Source of the DNA: Nephrocerus scutellatus
Taxonomy: Eukaryota > Arthropoda > Insecta > Diptera > Pipunculidae
Length of the DNA stretch: 64,000 bases
Assembly (NCBI GenBank): GCA_947095585.1
Contig: OX352761.1
Coordinates: forward strand, 80,045,267 to 80,109,266
Direction of reading: 5' to 3'
The translations under genes and the position numbers were made by a program. Positions 19,287 to 29,386 of the stretch are shown here, in pieces (position 1 is the first letter of the stretch; every line of letters begins with the position of its first letter). Below the pieces are notes generated by a model. It was not told the origin of the DNA, ran no database searches, and was given only the letters and a program-made list of their open reading frames with translations.

Positions 19287-22200
19287 CGTGATATCTCGTC
19301 AGCGAAATGGATTGATTGAACCAGCCTGACCCAGAACTCGATTGACCAATTGAGCTCCGGTACGGTTATGAAACCTTCTAATCGCGTTGCTGCGCTGATA
19401 CGTCGACGGTGGATAGGGCGTCTGCATAAAGCCGTGACACGAAGTAATTTGCCGAGCGATGAACATCGAGCGAGTAAATGGTAAATGTCGTTGCGACACG
19501 TTACGGCTTCTACATGTGTTGCGATCATTGAATTTATTTTGCGTTCATCGATGTTCGTGTAAACCTCGCGAGTCTTCTGAAGTGGCCACTTACTTATGTC
19601 TTCCCGCAGCCAACCAGGACCCGTCCACCACAATGGATGGTTGTGTAATAATGATGGTTCAACGCCACGGGACGCACAGTCAGCGGGGTTCCGCTTAGTG
19701 TCGACATGGCTCCAATTGGTGGGCTGAAGATAGTCTAGGATTTGCGAAACCCGGTTTGCCACGAACGTCTTCCACCGGTTCGGAGAACTGCGTAGCCAAC
19801 CAAGAACCACTTCCGAATCGGTCCATGCAAACATTTGAGACTGTGACACGTTAAGGGATGTGCCGATGGTGTGCATGAGTTTGGCTAGGAGTACGCTGGC
19901 ACAAAGCTCCAATCGTGGCAAGCTGATGGTCTTCAGTGGGGCAACCTTTGTTTTGGATGCCAGAATATTGATGTTTACAGATCCATCTATCGACGTCGTA
20001 CGAGTATACACCACAGCTGCGTAGGCCTTGGAGGAGGCGTCGCTGAAACCGTGAATTTGAATGTCGGCGTGGTCTTTCGAATGATTTATCCAGCGATCGA
20101 TTCTGAGAGCCTCCAAAGATCTCAAACTACCTCGATAAGTAAGCCATCTTTGAGCGATTGAGTGTGGGACCGCTTCGTCCCACGATATGCCGAGTACCCA
20201 CAACTCTTGGAACATGATTTTTGCAATGATTGTGGTCGGGGATACCCAGCCGAGCGGATCGAAGATCTTCGATGACTGTGACAATATTGATCGTTTGGTT
20301 GGTGCACGAATGTCAGATACTGAGCTGATGTTAAATCCAAAACAATCGGCCGAGGGAGACCAATGCAGTCCAAGAGTTTTCACTGATTGATCCCAATTTA
20401 GTTCAAGTCGTCCCTGATGCTCGCGGAATTCGGTCGGTATCTCATTGAGAAGATGTTGGCTGTTCGAGGACCACTTCCGCAGTTCAAAACCGCCACATCG
20501 GAGCAACGCCACTATTTGTCTCTGGACTTCGAGTAAATCCACAATGTCGTGTGAACCTTTCATCAAGTCGTCGACGTAGAAGTCTCTTGAGGCGACTTCG
20601 GCAGCGATTGGAAATCTCTTCTGTTCATCTCGTGCGAGCTGATGGATTGTACGAATTGCCAGATACGGAGCGCTGGCGGTGCCATAAGAGACGGTGCACA
20701 ATCGAAAATCTCTTATTGGTTCTTCTGGGGAATTTCGCCATACGATTCTCTGATAGTTCCTATGCTCAGGTGCTATCAGGATCTGTCGGTACATCTGCTT
20801 GATATCTGCGACGAAAACGAATTTATGATTGCGAAAACGGGTTAGTATTTCGAAGATGCTGTGTTGAAGTTTGGGACCAATACGAAGCTTCTGATTTAGC
20901 GATACGCCGGTCGTTGTTTTATGTGACGCGTCGAAAACCACACGTAGTTTTCGTTGCATTACACCGTGATGAGGAAGATAACACATCTTCTCAGGCGATT
21001 TGCTGTCGTCGTTCAACACTTCCTCCATATGGCCCGATTCCAAATAGTCCTGCATGAACTTGTTGTACTCTGCACGGAGTTGGCAATTTTTAGTAAACCG
21101 ACGTTCCATATGTTGCAGTCTGAGGATTACGCCATCTCGTGATCTTCCAAGCGGTGATGAATTTTCGTTGAATGGCAGGAAGACTGTGTATCTTCCATCT
21201 TCATTGCGATAGTGTGTTGATTCGTAATGCTGTTCACATTTTGATTCATCGTGGGTTAGTTCTCGACGTGAACAAACGTCCTCGATCTCCCAGAATGACC
21301 TGAGTGTGCTATCGATTGTGTCATAATTCTCAATTTTCGTTGTCAAACTCAACAATTTATTGGTTGCCTTGCGTTCCACCTTGCCGAAGAGTATGTATCC
21401 CAGTTTGGTGTTCTGTGCGAAGGGTGAACCGCTGACACCAGTGATGCAACCGTCCTTTTGAAGCATTCCAATGACATCAGCTCCAAGCAAAATATCAATT
21501 CGGTTGGGACGATGGTAATGGGGATCGGCAAGTTCCAAATGTTCCAAGTGTGGCCATTGATGTGTGTCGATGGGTTGAGATGGCAGCGTGCCTGTGATCT
21601 TCTCGACTACAAGGGCTGTGATTGAGATCGAAAATGTTGCATCGGTTCGGGATTGTAATACGAATTCAACAAGTGAGCGCGACATGGGCGCCTCATTGGC
21701 ACAGATACCACTGATTGCGAATGCTGCTGGTTTTCTCGATAATCCGATACGATTTGCGGTGCTCTCTGAAACGAAGCTGATCTGTGACCCCGAATCCAAC
21801 AGAGCTCGAACGGTGAAGTTTTGGTTGGCGTGTGATACGATGACGATTGCTGTGGCGAGCAGCACATCTGCGAATGGCGATGCGACATGGTTGGCTGTGA
21901 CCTGAGTATGTGATGATGATTCGACGGATGATTTGCAGTCAGAATTCCAGATGTGCAGGAGCGTGTGGTGTCTTCTATTGCAAATCCGGCACAAACTGGA
22001 TCTGCAGACCGAACTAGAGTGGCCTTTCCGCAAGCAGTTAAAGCATAGCCTCTTTTCGCGGACGAGGTTTGACTTATCTTCGAATGTGAGATGTTTGAAT
22101 TGTTCGCACTGGAAGACGTTGTGATTTCCAGCACAGACATGACAGGCGGAGTTGTGAGCGTCTGAAGTAACGACGAGTGAGCGAGCTGATTGTGTTTCCG

Positions 22201-23170
22201 GCTTGCGATGCGGTCGAGTCCGCGATGAGTGCGATGATGCCGGAGCTTCTAGATACGAGTGTGACGAGTTTGATTTGGTTCGAGTCATGGAAATCATCTC
22301 CAGCGATTGCCATCGGGCGTTCAGGAAATCAATTAAATCCTTGTATGATGGATATTTCGCTCGGGTTAGTGACATCTCCCATTGTCGGTGGGTTTCTGGG
22401 TCGAATTTGTCAGCAATTATGTTGATCAATATGATATCCCATGTGGTGATCGGCACTCCCAAAACCTTCAAGCAGCGAACGGTATCGGTCGATACGTCGA
22501 GAATTTTGCGCAATCCCACAGCTGATTCAAGTTGCAATGCTGGCATTGTGCGGAACTTGCGAAGATGGCTGTCGATGATGAAGCGACGGTGATCGTATCG
22601 ATCTCGGAGAATGCGCCATGCCTCCTCGTAGTTATCGTTCGTGATGCTCACGGACTTGAGCAACAAGGCTGCGTCTCCAGTCAGATTCGCTTTTAGGTAG
22701 TGCAGTTTCTGCGAGTTGGCCAGCCTTTCGTTGTTGTCGATGAGGTCGACAAATAAATTTTCGAATTCGGTCCAACAGGTGTACTCACCGTTGAAGACTG
22801 GAACGTTGATTCGAGGCAAGTGTGCATCGATCGGCTGTTGGTGTGGTGATGGTTTGACCTCATCTTGGCGACTCTCAATAGCTGATATTTGTCTCCTCAC
22901 TGTCTTCAGGTTGGAAATTGCTGCGAAGTAATATTCCTCCGCTTGTTCACGTTTTACGTATTCTCCCTCGATTTCCTCCGCACCGCACACAGCCTCGACC
23001 TGGTATTGCACCTCGCAGAACTCCCGATAGATTGATTCCGTGTGGTTGATCCGCGCCTGTATGGACTCTTCAGTCACCCCTGGGATTTCACTCGTTATCC
23101 CATTGCTGTTCTTTACTGCTCTCTGGAGGGTTCGCTGTAGCGATGCTTGCTTTGTACGAATCGTCGCCAT
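19238..23170 (-). CDS. BEL/Pao Gag-Pro-RT-RNase H polyprotein
   Basis: A 1310-residue ORF starting at ATG 23170. Residues about 115-290 are a DUF1759-type Gag core (INVPVFNGEYTCWTEF). Residues 343-405 contain Cys/His zinc knuckles. A Pao aspartic protease has ALLDSGSQISFVSE at about 457. The RT starts near 740 (KLRVVFDASHKTTTGVSLNQ), has VADIKQMYRQI (motif A) and FYVDDLMKGS at about 864-873 (motif C). RNase H follows (HGFSDASSKAYAAVVY, LPRLELCAS, AWTDSEVVLGW, KRNPADCASRG). Length and domain order are normal for BEL/Pao, apart from the frame ending at 19238, where a one-base change separates it from the integrase. It would form virus-like particles and copy RNA into cDNA. No envelope ORF is seen. 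Confidence 0.95.
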   Translation of the reverse strand: MATIRTKQASLQRTLQRAVKNSNGITSEIPGVTEESIQARINHTESIYREFCEVQYQVEAVCGAEEIEGEYVKREQAEEYYFAAISNLKTVRRQISAIESRQDEVKPSPHQQPIDAHLPRINVPVFNGEYTCWTEFENLFVDLIDNNERLANSQKLHYLKANLTGDAALLLKSVSITNDNYEEAWRILRDRYDHRRFIIDSHLRKFRTMPALQLESAVGLRKILDVSTDTVRCLKVLGVPITTWDIILINIIADKFDPETHRQWEMSLTRAKYPSYKDLIDFLNARWQSLEMISMTRTKSNSSHSYLEAPASSHSSRTRPHRKPETQSARSLVVTSDAHNSACHVCAGNHNVFQCEQFKHLTFEDKSNLVREKRLCFNCLRKGHSSSVCRSSLCRICNRRHHTLLHIWNSDCKSSVESSSHTQVTANHVASPFADVLLATAIVIVSHANQNFTVRALLDSGSQISFVSESTANRIGLSRKPAAFAISGICANEAPMSRSLVEFVLQSRTDATFSISITALVVEKITGTLPSQPIDTHQWPHLEHLELADPHYHRPNRIDILLGADVIGMLQKDGCITGVSGSPFAQNTKLGYILFGKVERKATNKLLSLTTKIENYDTIDSTLRSFWEIEDVCSRRELTHDESKCEQHYESTHYRNEDGRYTVFLPFNENSSPLGRSRDGVILRLQHMERRFTKNCQLRAEYNKFMQDYLESGHMEEVLNDDSKSPEKMCYLPHHGVMQRKLRVVFDASHKTTTGVSLNQKLRIGPKLQHSIFEILTRFRNHKFVFVADIKQMYRQILIAPEHRNYQRIVWRNSPEEPIRDFRLCTVSYGTASAPYLAIRTIHQLARDEQKRFPIAAEVASRDFYVDDLMKGSHDIVDLLEVQRQIVALLRCGGFELRKWSSNSQHLLNEIPTEFREHQGRLELNWDQSVKTLGLHWSPSADCFGFNISSVSDIRAPTKRSILSQSSKIFDPLGWVSPTTIIAKIMFQELWVLGISWDEAVPHSIAQRWLTYRGSLRSLEALRIDRWINHSKDHADIQIHGFSDASSKAYAAVVYTRTTSIDGSVNINILASKTKVAPLKTISLPRLELCASVLLAKLMHTIGTSLNVSQSQMFAWTDSEVVLGWLRSSPNRWKTFVANRVSQILDYLQPTNWSHVDTKRNPADCASRGVEPSLLHNHPLWWTGPGWLREDISKWPLQKTREVYTNIDERKINSMIATHVEAVTCRNDIYHLLARCSSLGKLLRVTALCRRPIHRRRISAATRLEGFITVPELNWSIEFWVRLVQSIHFADEISRCQSGEHLLDKSPLCL

Positions 23171-23323
23171 GGCACTGTGTATTGCTATACCGTTGATGCG
23201 TGCGAATTAACTGGCTTTCACTTAGCTTTTCACACATAAGACTTGCACTTGGTCGATCACTATTATGTGTCACGAATTTGATTGTGTTGCGAAACGAAAG
23301 AATCCGGCTGAGAAGGACCAAAA

Positions 23324-23669
23324 TGTTGATTGAGTTGTGAGCTTTATTTGTGATCAATCTGTAAGATGATTGGGAATATATTCGAATTTGCAAAACGTAA
23401 AATTTCACACGAAATATTTATGAATCAAGAAACCTGAACGTCTTTTGTGACAAGAAAATACTTATTTCCTATTTTTTCCTCAGATGCTTAGCGATTAAGG
23501 CTGCGGCAACGTGGTTCAGTCTGCACTCGTTCGATAGTCAAAAGGGAAGAAGTAAAAGCTGACAATTCTCAAATGACGTTTTCTTAGATGTCACCTTCAC
23601 ATGGTAGTGCGTAACTTCTGACGTACATGATTGTCGAGGTGTTTATATTGGTGATTGAACAATCCAACA
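23324..23669 (-). repeat. BEL/Pao 5' LTR (346 bp)
   Basis: Same sequence as 17602-17947 by eye. The internal side, minus strand, reads TTTTGGTCCTTCTCAGCCGG, the likely primer-binding site. The outer side is flanked by ACGAC at 23670-23674. Confidence 0.9.
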
Positions 23670-23674
23670 ACGAC

Positions 23675-24423
23675 CAAACGAAATTAAGTTGAAAACATTA
23701 TAAGTAACCTTCCACACTATGCATTCATCTGGTACACAGGCGGATCAAAAACAAATGCAGGAACCGGAGCAGGGTTTTCGGACCTAGAATCAAAATGCGA
23801 ATACCCCTAGGCCTATCACCAATAGTATTTCAGGCGGAAACCATAGCAAAAGAAGCCTGCGCACTAGAATGTATCAAAAGAAGGTAAAGAAGAACCAAGA
23901 TCAACATGGAGCTGCTTCTGCCACTTAAAAGAACCAACAAAATCACTCTAATGTGGTATCCCGGACGCTCAACCATATCAGGAAACGATGAAGCAGATCT
24001 TCATGCAAGAGAAGGAGTAGAAGAAGCCTTCACTGGCCCCAAACCTATTCGACTGGAATAAGACAAGCCAAAAAGCTTCCCAAATACAACATCAGTCAAA
24101 TGGACAGGGCCCACAAACTGGACCGCCAAACAATAATGACACTAGTCTGGTACTTACCAGGATACCGCCCATTTCAAGGCCATTTCTCTAAAACGGGTAA
24201 ATCCTAATCGGATCGCTGCCGTTTCTGTAACGACGTTAAGAAACATCAGAGCACATAATCTTCATATGTGCAGCCCTCGCCCATAAATGCCAAACTAATC
24301 GAATTAGCGGATGTAGTGGCGTTTACAAAGGAACTGAGCAACCACATAATGTGGTAAATAATCTGGGATGCACCATAGACCTCAAGGTCGTAGTGCTGCC
24401 AACAATAATAATAATAAATAATG
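23675..24423 (+). pseudogene. I-group non-LTR element, RNase H and 3' end (right half)
   Basis: It resumes the element interrupted at 17601. Plus-strand frames show WYTGGSKTNAGTGAGVF (RNase H start, with Gly where the first catalytic Asp of a TDGS motif is expected), IPLGLSPIVFQAETIAKEAC, ITLMWYPGRSTISGNDEADL (end of RNase H), then MTLVWYLPGYRPFQGHFSK and CRFCNDVKKHQ, a C-terminal zinc-knuckle-like block. It closes with an AAT-rich repeat (AACAATAATAATAATAAATAA, about 24400-24420), matching the TAA-type tails of I-clade elements. Stops and frame changes are numerous. Confidence 0.75.
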
Positions 24424-24735
24424 AATGCTACATTCGTTGTTGCTTGTTGGGCTAGTACCAACTGCATCGATTAGCTGTGTACATTATTGTGATTGACTGT
24501 AGTCTCAGCGAACACACATTCAAACAGTAGTTTGTAATTTGAATGTTATTTTCAAATTGATAATCGATGCTTTAATGAGTGTGAGCTAGAGTTCTCGTTT
24601 GGATTACGTTAGTTCAGTGCATTCACATTCAGATTTGCCAGGGCAATATATATTTCAACAGCTTCGTTTATACATAGTACTCGATTTCGATCATAAAGAT
24701 AGAGATAAAGAGGGAACTATGCTATATTCAGTGTT
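24424..24735. other. Unassigned AT-rich spacer
   Basis: No coding potential or repeat match seen. It begins right after the I-group tail. Confidence 0.5.
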
Positions 24736-25085
24736 GTGATAGTGGGGGTCTTTTTGGGGTCCTTTGAGAGTTTTTGAGGGTATTTTATGGTCTTTTGGTG
24801 GTCTTTAGGTATATTTGAGCGTCTTTGGAGTTCTTTTGGGATCTTTTGGGAGTCTTCTGAGATAATCGCTACGGTTCTTAGGTTTGGTTTTTTTGGGGGT
24901 TCCTTTGGGTTCTTTTGATGTTACTTTGGGGTATTTTAGTGGTCTTTTTAAGGATTTTTGGTGGTCTCTTGGGCGTCTTTTTAGGGTCTTCGCAGGGTTA
25001 TTTTTTGTGTCTTTTGGGGGAGTCTTTTGGTGATTTTTCGGCAGTCTTTTGATGGTACTTTGAGCGTCTTTTAGTGGTTTTAATG
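24736..25085. repeat. G/T-rich degenerate minisatellite
   Basis: Plus strand is built of degenerate units of about 10-13 bp close to GGGGTCTTTT (for example GGGGGTCTTTTTGGGGTCCT). C and A are scarce. About 30 units in 350 bp. Strong strand asymmetry with many GGG/GGGG runs. Not coding. Confidence 0.85.
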
Positions 25086-25199
25086 CTTGCGCGAATTAAC
25101 ACATCTTATCAACAAAAAAATATATATGAGAAATTTTTTTTGTTCGTAGTTATTTATATATTTGTTAATGCCTGACGACATTATTCTGTTTTAACATCA

Positions 25200-25470
25200 C
25201 CAGCTTCTTGAATATAGTCACGGATGTGCTGCTATTCTTGGTACAGAATATAATAACATACCACTCGTTTTGGGTGCTGAATTTAATGTAAATGTTGCAT
25301 CTAACGATTCGATACAATTAATCAACTTTCTGTGTGAAGAATTCAATCTGCATATGAGTGATGATCCTAACATAGCAACAACAAAATCTGGATATGCTGT
25401 TTTTACACGATATATTGTTGAGTCAAAACCGTACGTTTCATATTTTAGTAACGCTATAGTGTGAACAATA
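25200..25470 (+). pseudogene. Endonuclease-domain fragment (Helentron-type)
   Basis: Plus strand reads YSHGCAAILGTEYNNIPLVL, then GAEFNVNVASNDSIQLINFL, CEEFNLHMSDDPNIATTKSG, AVFTRYIVESKPYVSYFS. This matches my memory of an exonuclease-endonuclease-phosphatase (EEP) domain in arthropod transposons of the Helentron/helicase type, with the usual GDFN motif altered to GAEFN and the residues after TTKSG partly deleted. About 85 residues remain and nothing helicase-like adjoins. The exact parent family is uncertain; a non-LTR endonuclease is the alternative. Confidence 0.5.
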
Positions 25471-26317
25471 CCAATACAATAATCTTCAGATAACACTGTA
25501 TATATTAAAGAAATAAATTACACATAAATAACACTAATATTTTGTCTATATTTTTCTCAATTAAAACCTTTAAATAATATCGTTTAATCCTCTAAATAAT
25601 TTAAATATTATAAAATAGTTTCTCTCTCTCTATCTCTGGCATCGTACCCTTTACTCTATTCTTACGAATAGTTAACATTTAAAGTTTATATTGCCAAAGA
25701 AGTTTCACTTCTAAAACATGTCTCCATACACATGCAATTTTTTTAACCCATTTAACCCAGCGCTGGAGGCGATATAGCTATTTACGAAAATTTGCAGCTT
25801 ACTCTACAACGTCACATTGTAGAAATGGCGTATTGGTAACAACAATATTGGTCCAAGTATGAAACATAACAATAACGACAAAAAATTCAACTTGAAAATA
25901 AACTAAATAAACTGCCTTATATTTAATTAATTAAGTTGTTTACATACTTGTTTTATTATTAGCAAACTTATATTCGTTGCTAATATCGCCTTTTACTTTC
26001 TTTTACTTGGGTAAAAGGAAGCACAGTAATGGGATTTACCCATTACCGTATCTCCTGAGTCAGAAAAAGCGAAAAAAATCTCTCTCTGTCTGTCTGTCTA
26101 TTTCCACAGCCCAGACGGCTGAAACTTATTGCGATGAAAATTCATATTTAAGCTTTACATAAATTCAGAGAGCCAGTTGATTTTGACGGAAATCTGACAA
26201 CCGGATGTGACAGTTTACTTGGACAGGTTTTCGAGTTTTGGCAAATAACTCAAAAAGAATTGCACTCAGGAGAAATCTGTTAAGTGCAAAACAAAAAATA
26301 AAAAATTAAAAAACAAA
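25471..26317. other. Unassigned non-coding stretch
   Basis: AT-rich. It holds a short CT run (about 25618-25638) and a TCTG/TCTC run near 26080-26100. No gene, terminal repeat or family match seen. Confidence 0.5.
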
Positions 26318-26656
26318 CATTTACTGGCCCCCCGTCCGTAAAAAAATGTCGTGTTGTTTCCACGCCTCCATTTTTTTTTTTTAAAATTAACCCTATTTTC
26401 TTAAAATTTTGTACACATATGTATCTTCGGTGACAACACCTTTTGTAAGAATTTGGAAGTCGTCAGGCCCTATGGCCGAGGAACTCCCATATACATTTTT
26501 CTTAAATGTAATCCGATTTTTTTGGTGACAACACTTTTTGTAAAAATTTGGAAGCGATCGGGCTACAAGGGGCTCCCATACAATTTTTTTTTCAAAATGA
26601 ATGATCTGATTACAGGATTTACATGAAAAATTTAAATGGTTATAGGTTGTTTTATT
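26318..26656 (+). repeat. CTGG-headed dispersed repeat, copy 2 (partial)
   Basis: It carries the same internal units as the copy at 5838 (TGTGTATCTTCGGTGACAAC-like block, ACTTTTTGTAAAAATTTGGA, CTCCCATACA) and the same end TTATAGGTTGTTTTATTATT. The CTGG head is missing. Confidence 0.65.
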
Positions 26657-27215
26657 ATTATTAATGGTCTTTTGTCTGTTACTTCTAATCCCATTCACTC
26701 TTTCGCTGATGACAGCAAACTCAGCTTCTTATACTAGTTTGAGGAACGTCCCTCCTCCTCACACGTAGAACTCAAACAGTTGCATATGTTAAGCTCATTA
26801 AATTCTATCCTGGATAACATAATTAGATAATACTGTAGAATTAAATGCTTCTAAAACCCAATGCTGTCTCATGTCGTCCAAGCGAACCGTAAACCGTCGA
26901 TGATTGACACTTGCATCGAGGGAAATGAAAATCGTACAATTCTCGGTGTGTGCGTTAGCGACAAGCTTCGTTGGAACGTGCACATATTCGTAATCGCTAA
27001 AAATGCTGCAAAATGTTTAGGTTTTCTTAAACCTTGCAAGAAAATTTCACTCCCTTTGATCTGGCTACAATCTACAGGCGATTACTTCCCACAAACTTGA
27101 GTACAATTGTCATATCTGGTCAGGTACTCCAAAATCTACCTTGCACTTGCCAGATAGAATTCAGAACCAAGCGATAAAACTTATCGGTGATGATAACATT
27201 GCAAAAATAAATAAA
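26657..27215 (+). pseudogene. CR1-like RT fragment, plus strand
   Basis: Frames contain NPIHSFADDSKLSFLY (motif C, both Asp present), FEERPSSSHVELKQL, then CIEGNENRTILGVCVSDKLR, IAKNAAKCLGFL and a degenerate end with DRIQNQAIKLIGDDN. It is the same family as the minus-strand element at 27506-30344, which has FEERPSTSHVELKQL at the same place. Only RT motif C to the thumb is retained. Several stops. Confidence 0.75.
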
Positions 27216-27264
27216 TAATCACTATAACCCGCAGTCACTCAAAACACAAGCTCACAGAAATCTC

Positions 27265-27505
27265 CTTTTAAATTCTCTATATTAATTTCGCGTGCACGTG
27301 GCTGGCTGGCTGGCTGGGTGGCTGGCTGGTCAGATTTTCTGATCAATTTTTAACCCACTTCCCAAAGCCCGATTTTATTGAAAGTTTGCATACATGTATA
27401 TTTCCGGTGACTCCTTTACAAAATTTACCCGATTTTTTTTTAAAATGTTATATAAATATGTATCTTTGATGGAAAACACTTTTTGTAAAAATTTCCCATA
27501 TAATT
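27265..27505 (+). repeat. CTGG-headed dispersed repeat, copy 3 (5' part)
   Basis: Begins TTTAAATTCTCTATATTAAT then CGCGTGCACGTGGCTGGCTGG with an expanded CTGG run. It has two internal units and stops at TTTTTGTAAAAATTTCCCATA where the A-rich (T-rich on plus) end of the minus-strand CR1-like element begins. Confidence 0.65.
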
Positions 27506-28184
27506 TTTTTTTCCATATAGCGACATCATATCATTTCATACTATAATGACTGTGTTCTGTGTGCGCTGATGAGTGATAAAATGTAGGCAGCGCTGCGAAT
27601 TTACGATTGGGGTTGTTTTGTTGTTGCGTTGCATCAGAGAGCAGAGAGCAGAGAGTATAAAGAATTTGTGTTTTGTACAATATTACGAGTGTATGAAGAG
27701 CTGGTTTCGCACTTTTTTTTATAATTTGCGCACGCAAAAAGGGGTTCGCACCCTTATTATGTTCGGCAATATGCTTGGCACAGCGTGGGCGTTTAGGAAA
27801 AGGAGAAGAAGAGAGGAGATGTCTATGAGTTTGCGTCTTGAATGTCTGTGGATCATAGTGATGTGGAAAGACAGAGCTTGGCAGATCATTACACATACGT
27901 GTTGTACGGCTGAAGAACGAATCCCTGAATTAAACTGTACGTCCGAAGATGGGCTTAAGGGTAAACTGATGTACATTTAGAGCGCCACGAGTATTGAGGT
28001 TGAATACAAGGAGAGGTGGCATGCAACTGGCTATTTCTCTTGAGCACCGCTGGTGGAGGAAGCGATAAAACAGTGACAAGCAGGAGACGTTCCTGCGGTG
28101 TTCAAGCGAATCAATTGATTTCGCAATGTTTTCGTCACCGATAAGTTTTATCGCACGGTTTTGTATTCTATCTAGTTGATGCAA
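27506..28184 (-). pseudogene. CR1-like element, C-terminal region and 3' end
   Basis: Minus strand from 28184: MHQLDRIQNRAIKLIGDENI, SLEHRRNVSCLSLFYRFL, NVHQFTLKPIFGRTV, then in another frame MCNDLPSSVFPHHYDPQTFK to a stop near 27531. LEHRRNV...LFYK and WNxLP...FPxxYDxQxFK are CR1-type C-terminal landmarks. A frame change lies near 27900. The 3' terminus is marked by a T-run on the plus strand (about 27506-27516), which is the A tail of the minus-strand element. Confidence 0.75.
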
Positions 28185-29386
28185 GGTGGTTTTAGGCGCA
28201 CCAGACCAGATATGACAATTGTACTCAAGTTTAGAATAAAGGCCTTGTAGATAGTAGCCAGGTCAGAGGGAGTGAAAAATTTCTTGCACCGGGTTAGAAA
28301 ACCTAAACATTTCGCAGCATTTTTGGCGACGGTAAATATGTGGTCATTCCAACGAAGCTTGTCGTTGACGCACATACCGAGAATTGTGAGATTTTCAGTT
28401 TCCTCGATGCAAGTGCCGTTCATGGAAAATGGCATGGGATTTGGGATTCGCTTAGACGACAGGTGACAGCATTGGGTTTTGGAAGCGTTAAATTCTACTC
28501 GATTGTTTACTCCCCATTTTATTATGCTGTCTAGGTCAGAGTTTAACGTGCTTAACATACGAAGTTGTTTGAGTTCCACATGAGATGTGGAGGGACGTTC
28601 CTCAAACTTATATGAGAAGCTAAGAGTGCTGTCGTAAGCGAAGAAGTGAATTGGATTAGAAGTCACAGATAAGAGATCATTAATAAAAATGAGAAAGAGT
28701 GTCGGGGACAAAACAGAGTGCTGGGGAACACCAGCATTTATGTGGTGTATTTCAGACTTGAATCCGTCCAAAACAACTTGAATTGAGCGGTCCAAAAGAT
28801 AGCTTCTAATCCAATGAAGCAGTTTATCATCGACACCAAAGGCACGTATTTTTGACAAAAGAGCTTGATGCCAAACTCTGTCAAATGCCTTAGAAATATC
28901 AAGTGCAACAGCTTTGCTTTCACCAAATTGATGCAAAGACCGGTTCCACTGTTTGGTGAGATATACCATCAAATCACCAGTGGAACGTTGCCTACGAAAT
29001 CCGTACTGCCGGTCACTAAGGATTTCATTGGTTTCAAGATATTTCATGAGTTGAAAATGTATCAGCGTTTCCATGACCTTGGAATGAATGGATGTAAGTG
29101 CTATGGGTCGGTACGAAGAAGGAGACGACGGCTCGCCTTTTTTGGGCTGGACAAAGGCTGTTTTTCAACTTCTCGGGAAGAGTCCAGAAGAATAGGATAG
29201 ATGGAAAAGCTTACGCAATGGTAATGCCAGCTTGGAAGAACACCTCTTCAGAACTAATGGGGAAATACCATCTGGCCAAGCGGATTTGTGAATGTTGAGA
29301 TCGTTTAAAACTCTAGCAACTGCACGAGTACGAATGAAGATCTGTCCCATAGAGTGTTCAATACTCGGTGGTGCAGGCGGCATCAA
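28172..29386 (-). pseudogene. CR1-like element reverse transcriptase
   Basis: Minus strand: AWPDGISPLVLKRCSSKLAL (29165-29386), then after frame disturbance near 29080-29165 a 300-residue frame (28172-29074) with SDRQYGFRRQRSTGDLMVYL, ALDISKAFDRVWHQALLSKI (motif A), GVPQHSVLSPTLFLIFINDLL (motif B with His in place of the usual Gly) and HFFAYDSTLSF (motif C with Tyr in place of the first Asp). Loss of that Asp would abolish polymerase activity. The plus-strand fragment at 26657 keeps FADDS, so this is a defect of this copy and not of the family. Confidence 0.85.

Larger units (their letters stand above)
17602..23669 (-). mobile_element. BEL/Pao LTR retrotransposon, near-complete (6068 bp)
   Basis: Two 346-bp LTRs (17602-17947 and 23324-23669) that look identical by eye enclose a full gag-pro-RT-RNase H-integrase coding region on the minus strand. 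A perfect 5-bp target duplication ACGAC flanks the element (17597-17601 and 23670-23674), and an I-group element continues on both sides. Identical LTRs show a recent insertion, since LTRs are identical at integration. The coding region has one frameshift near 19240-19260 and one stop at 18273-18275. Confidence 0.95.

Noticed and set aside
20122..22878. Several 60-180 residue ORFs on either strand within the BEL element
   Set aside because: They overlap the 1310-residue polyprotein in other frames and lack domain motifs; shadow frames.
24736..25085. Telomeric DNA
   Set aside because: The unit is degenerate, about 10-13 bp and not TTAGG-like, and it is embedded between TE fragments.
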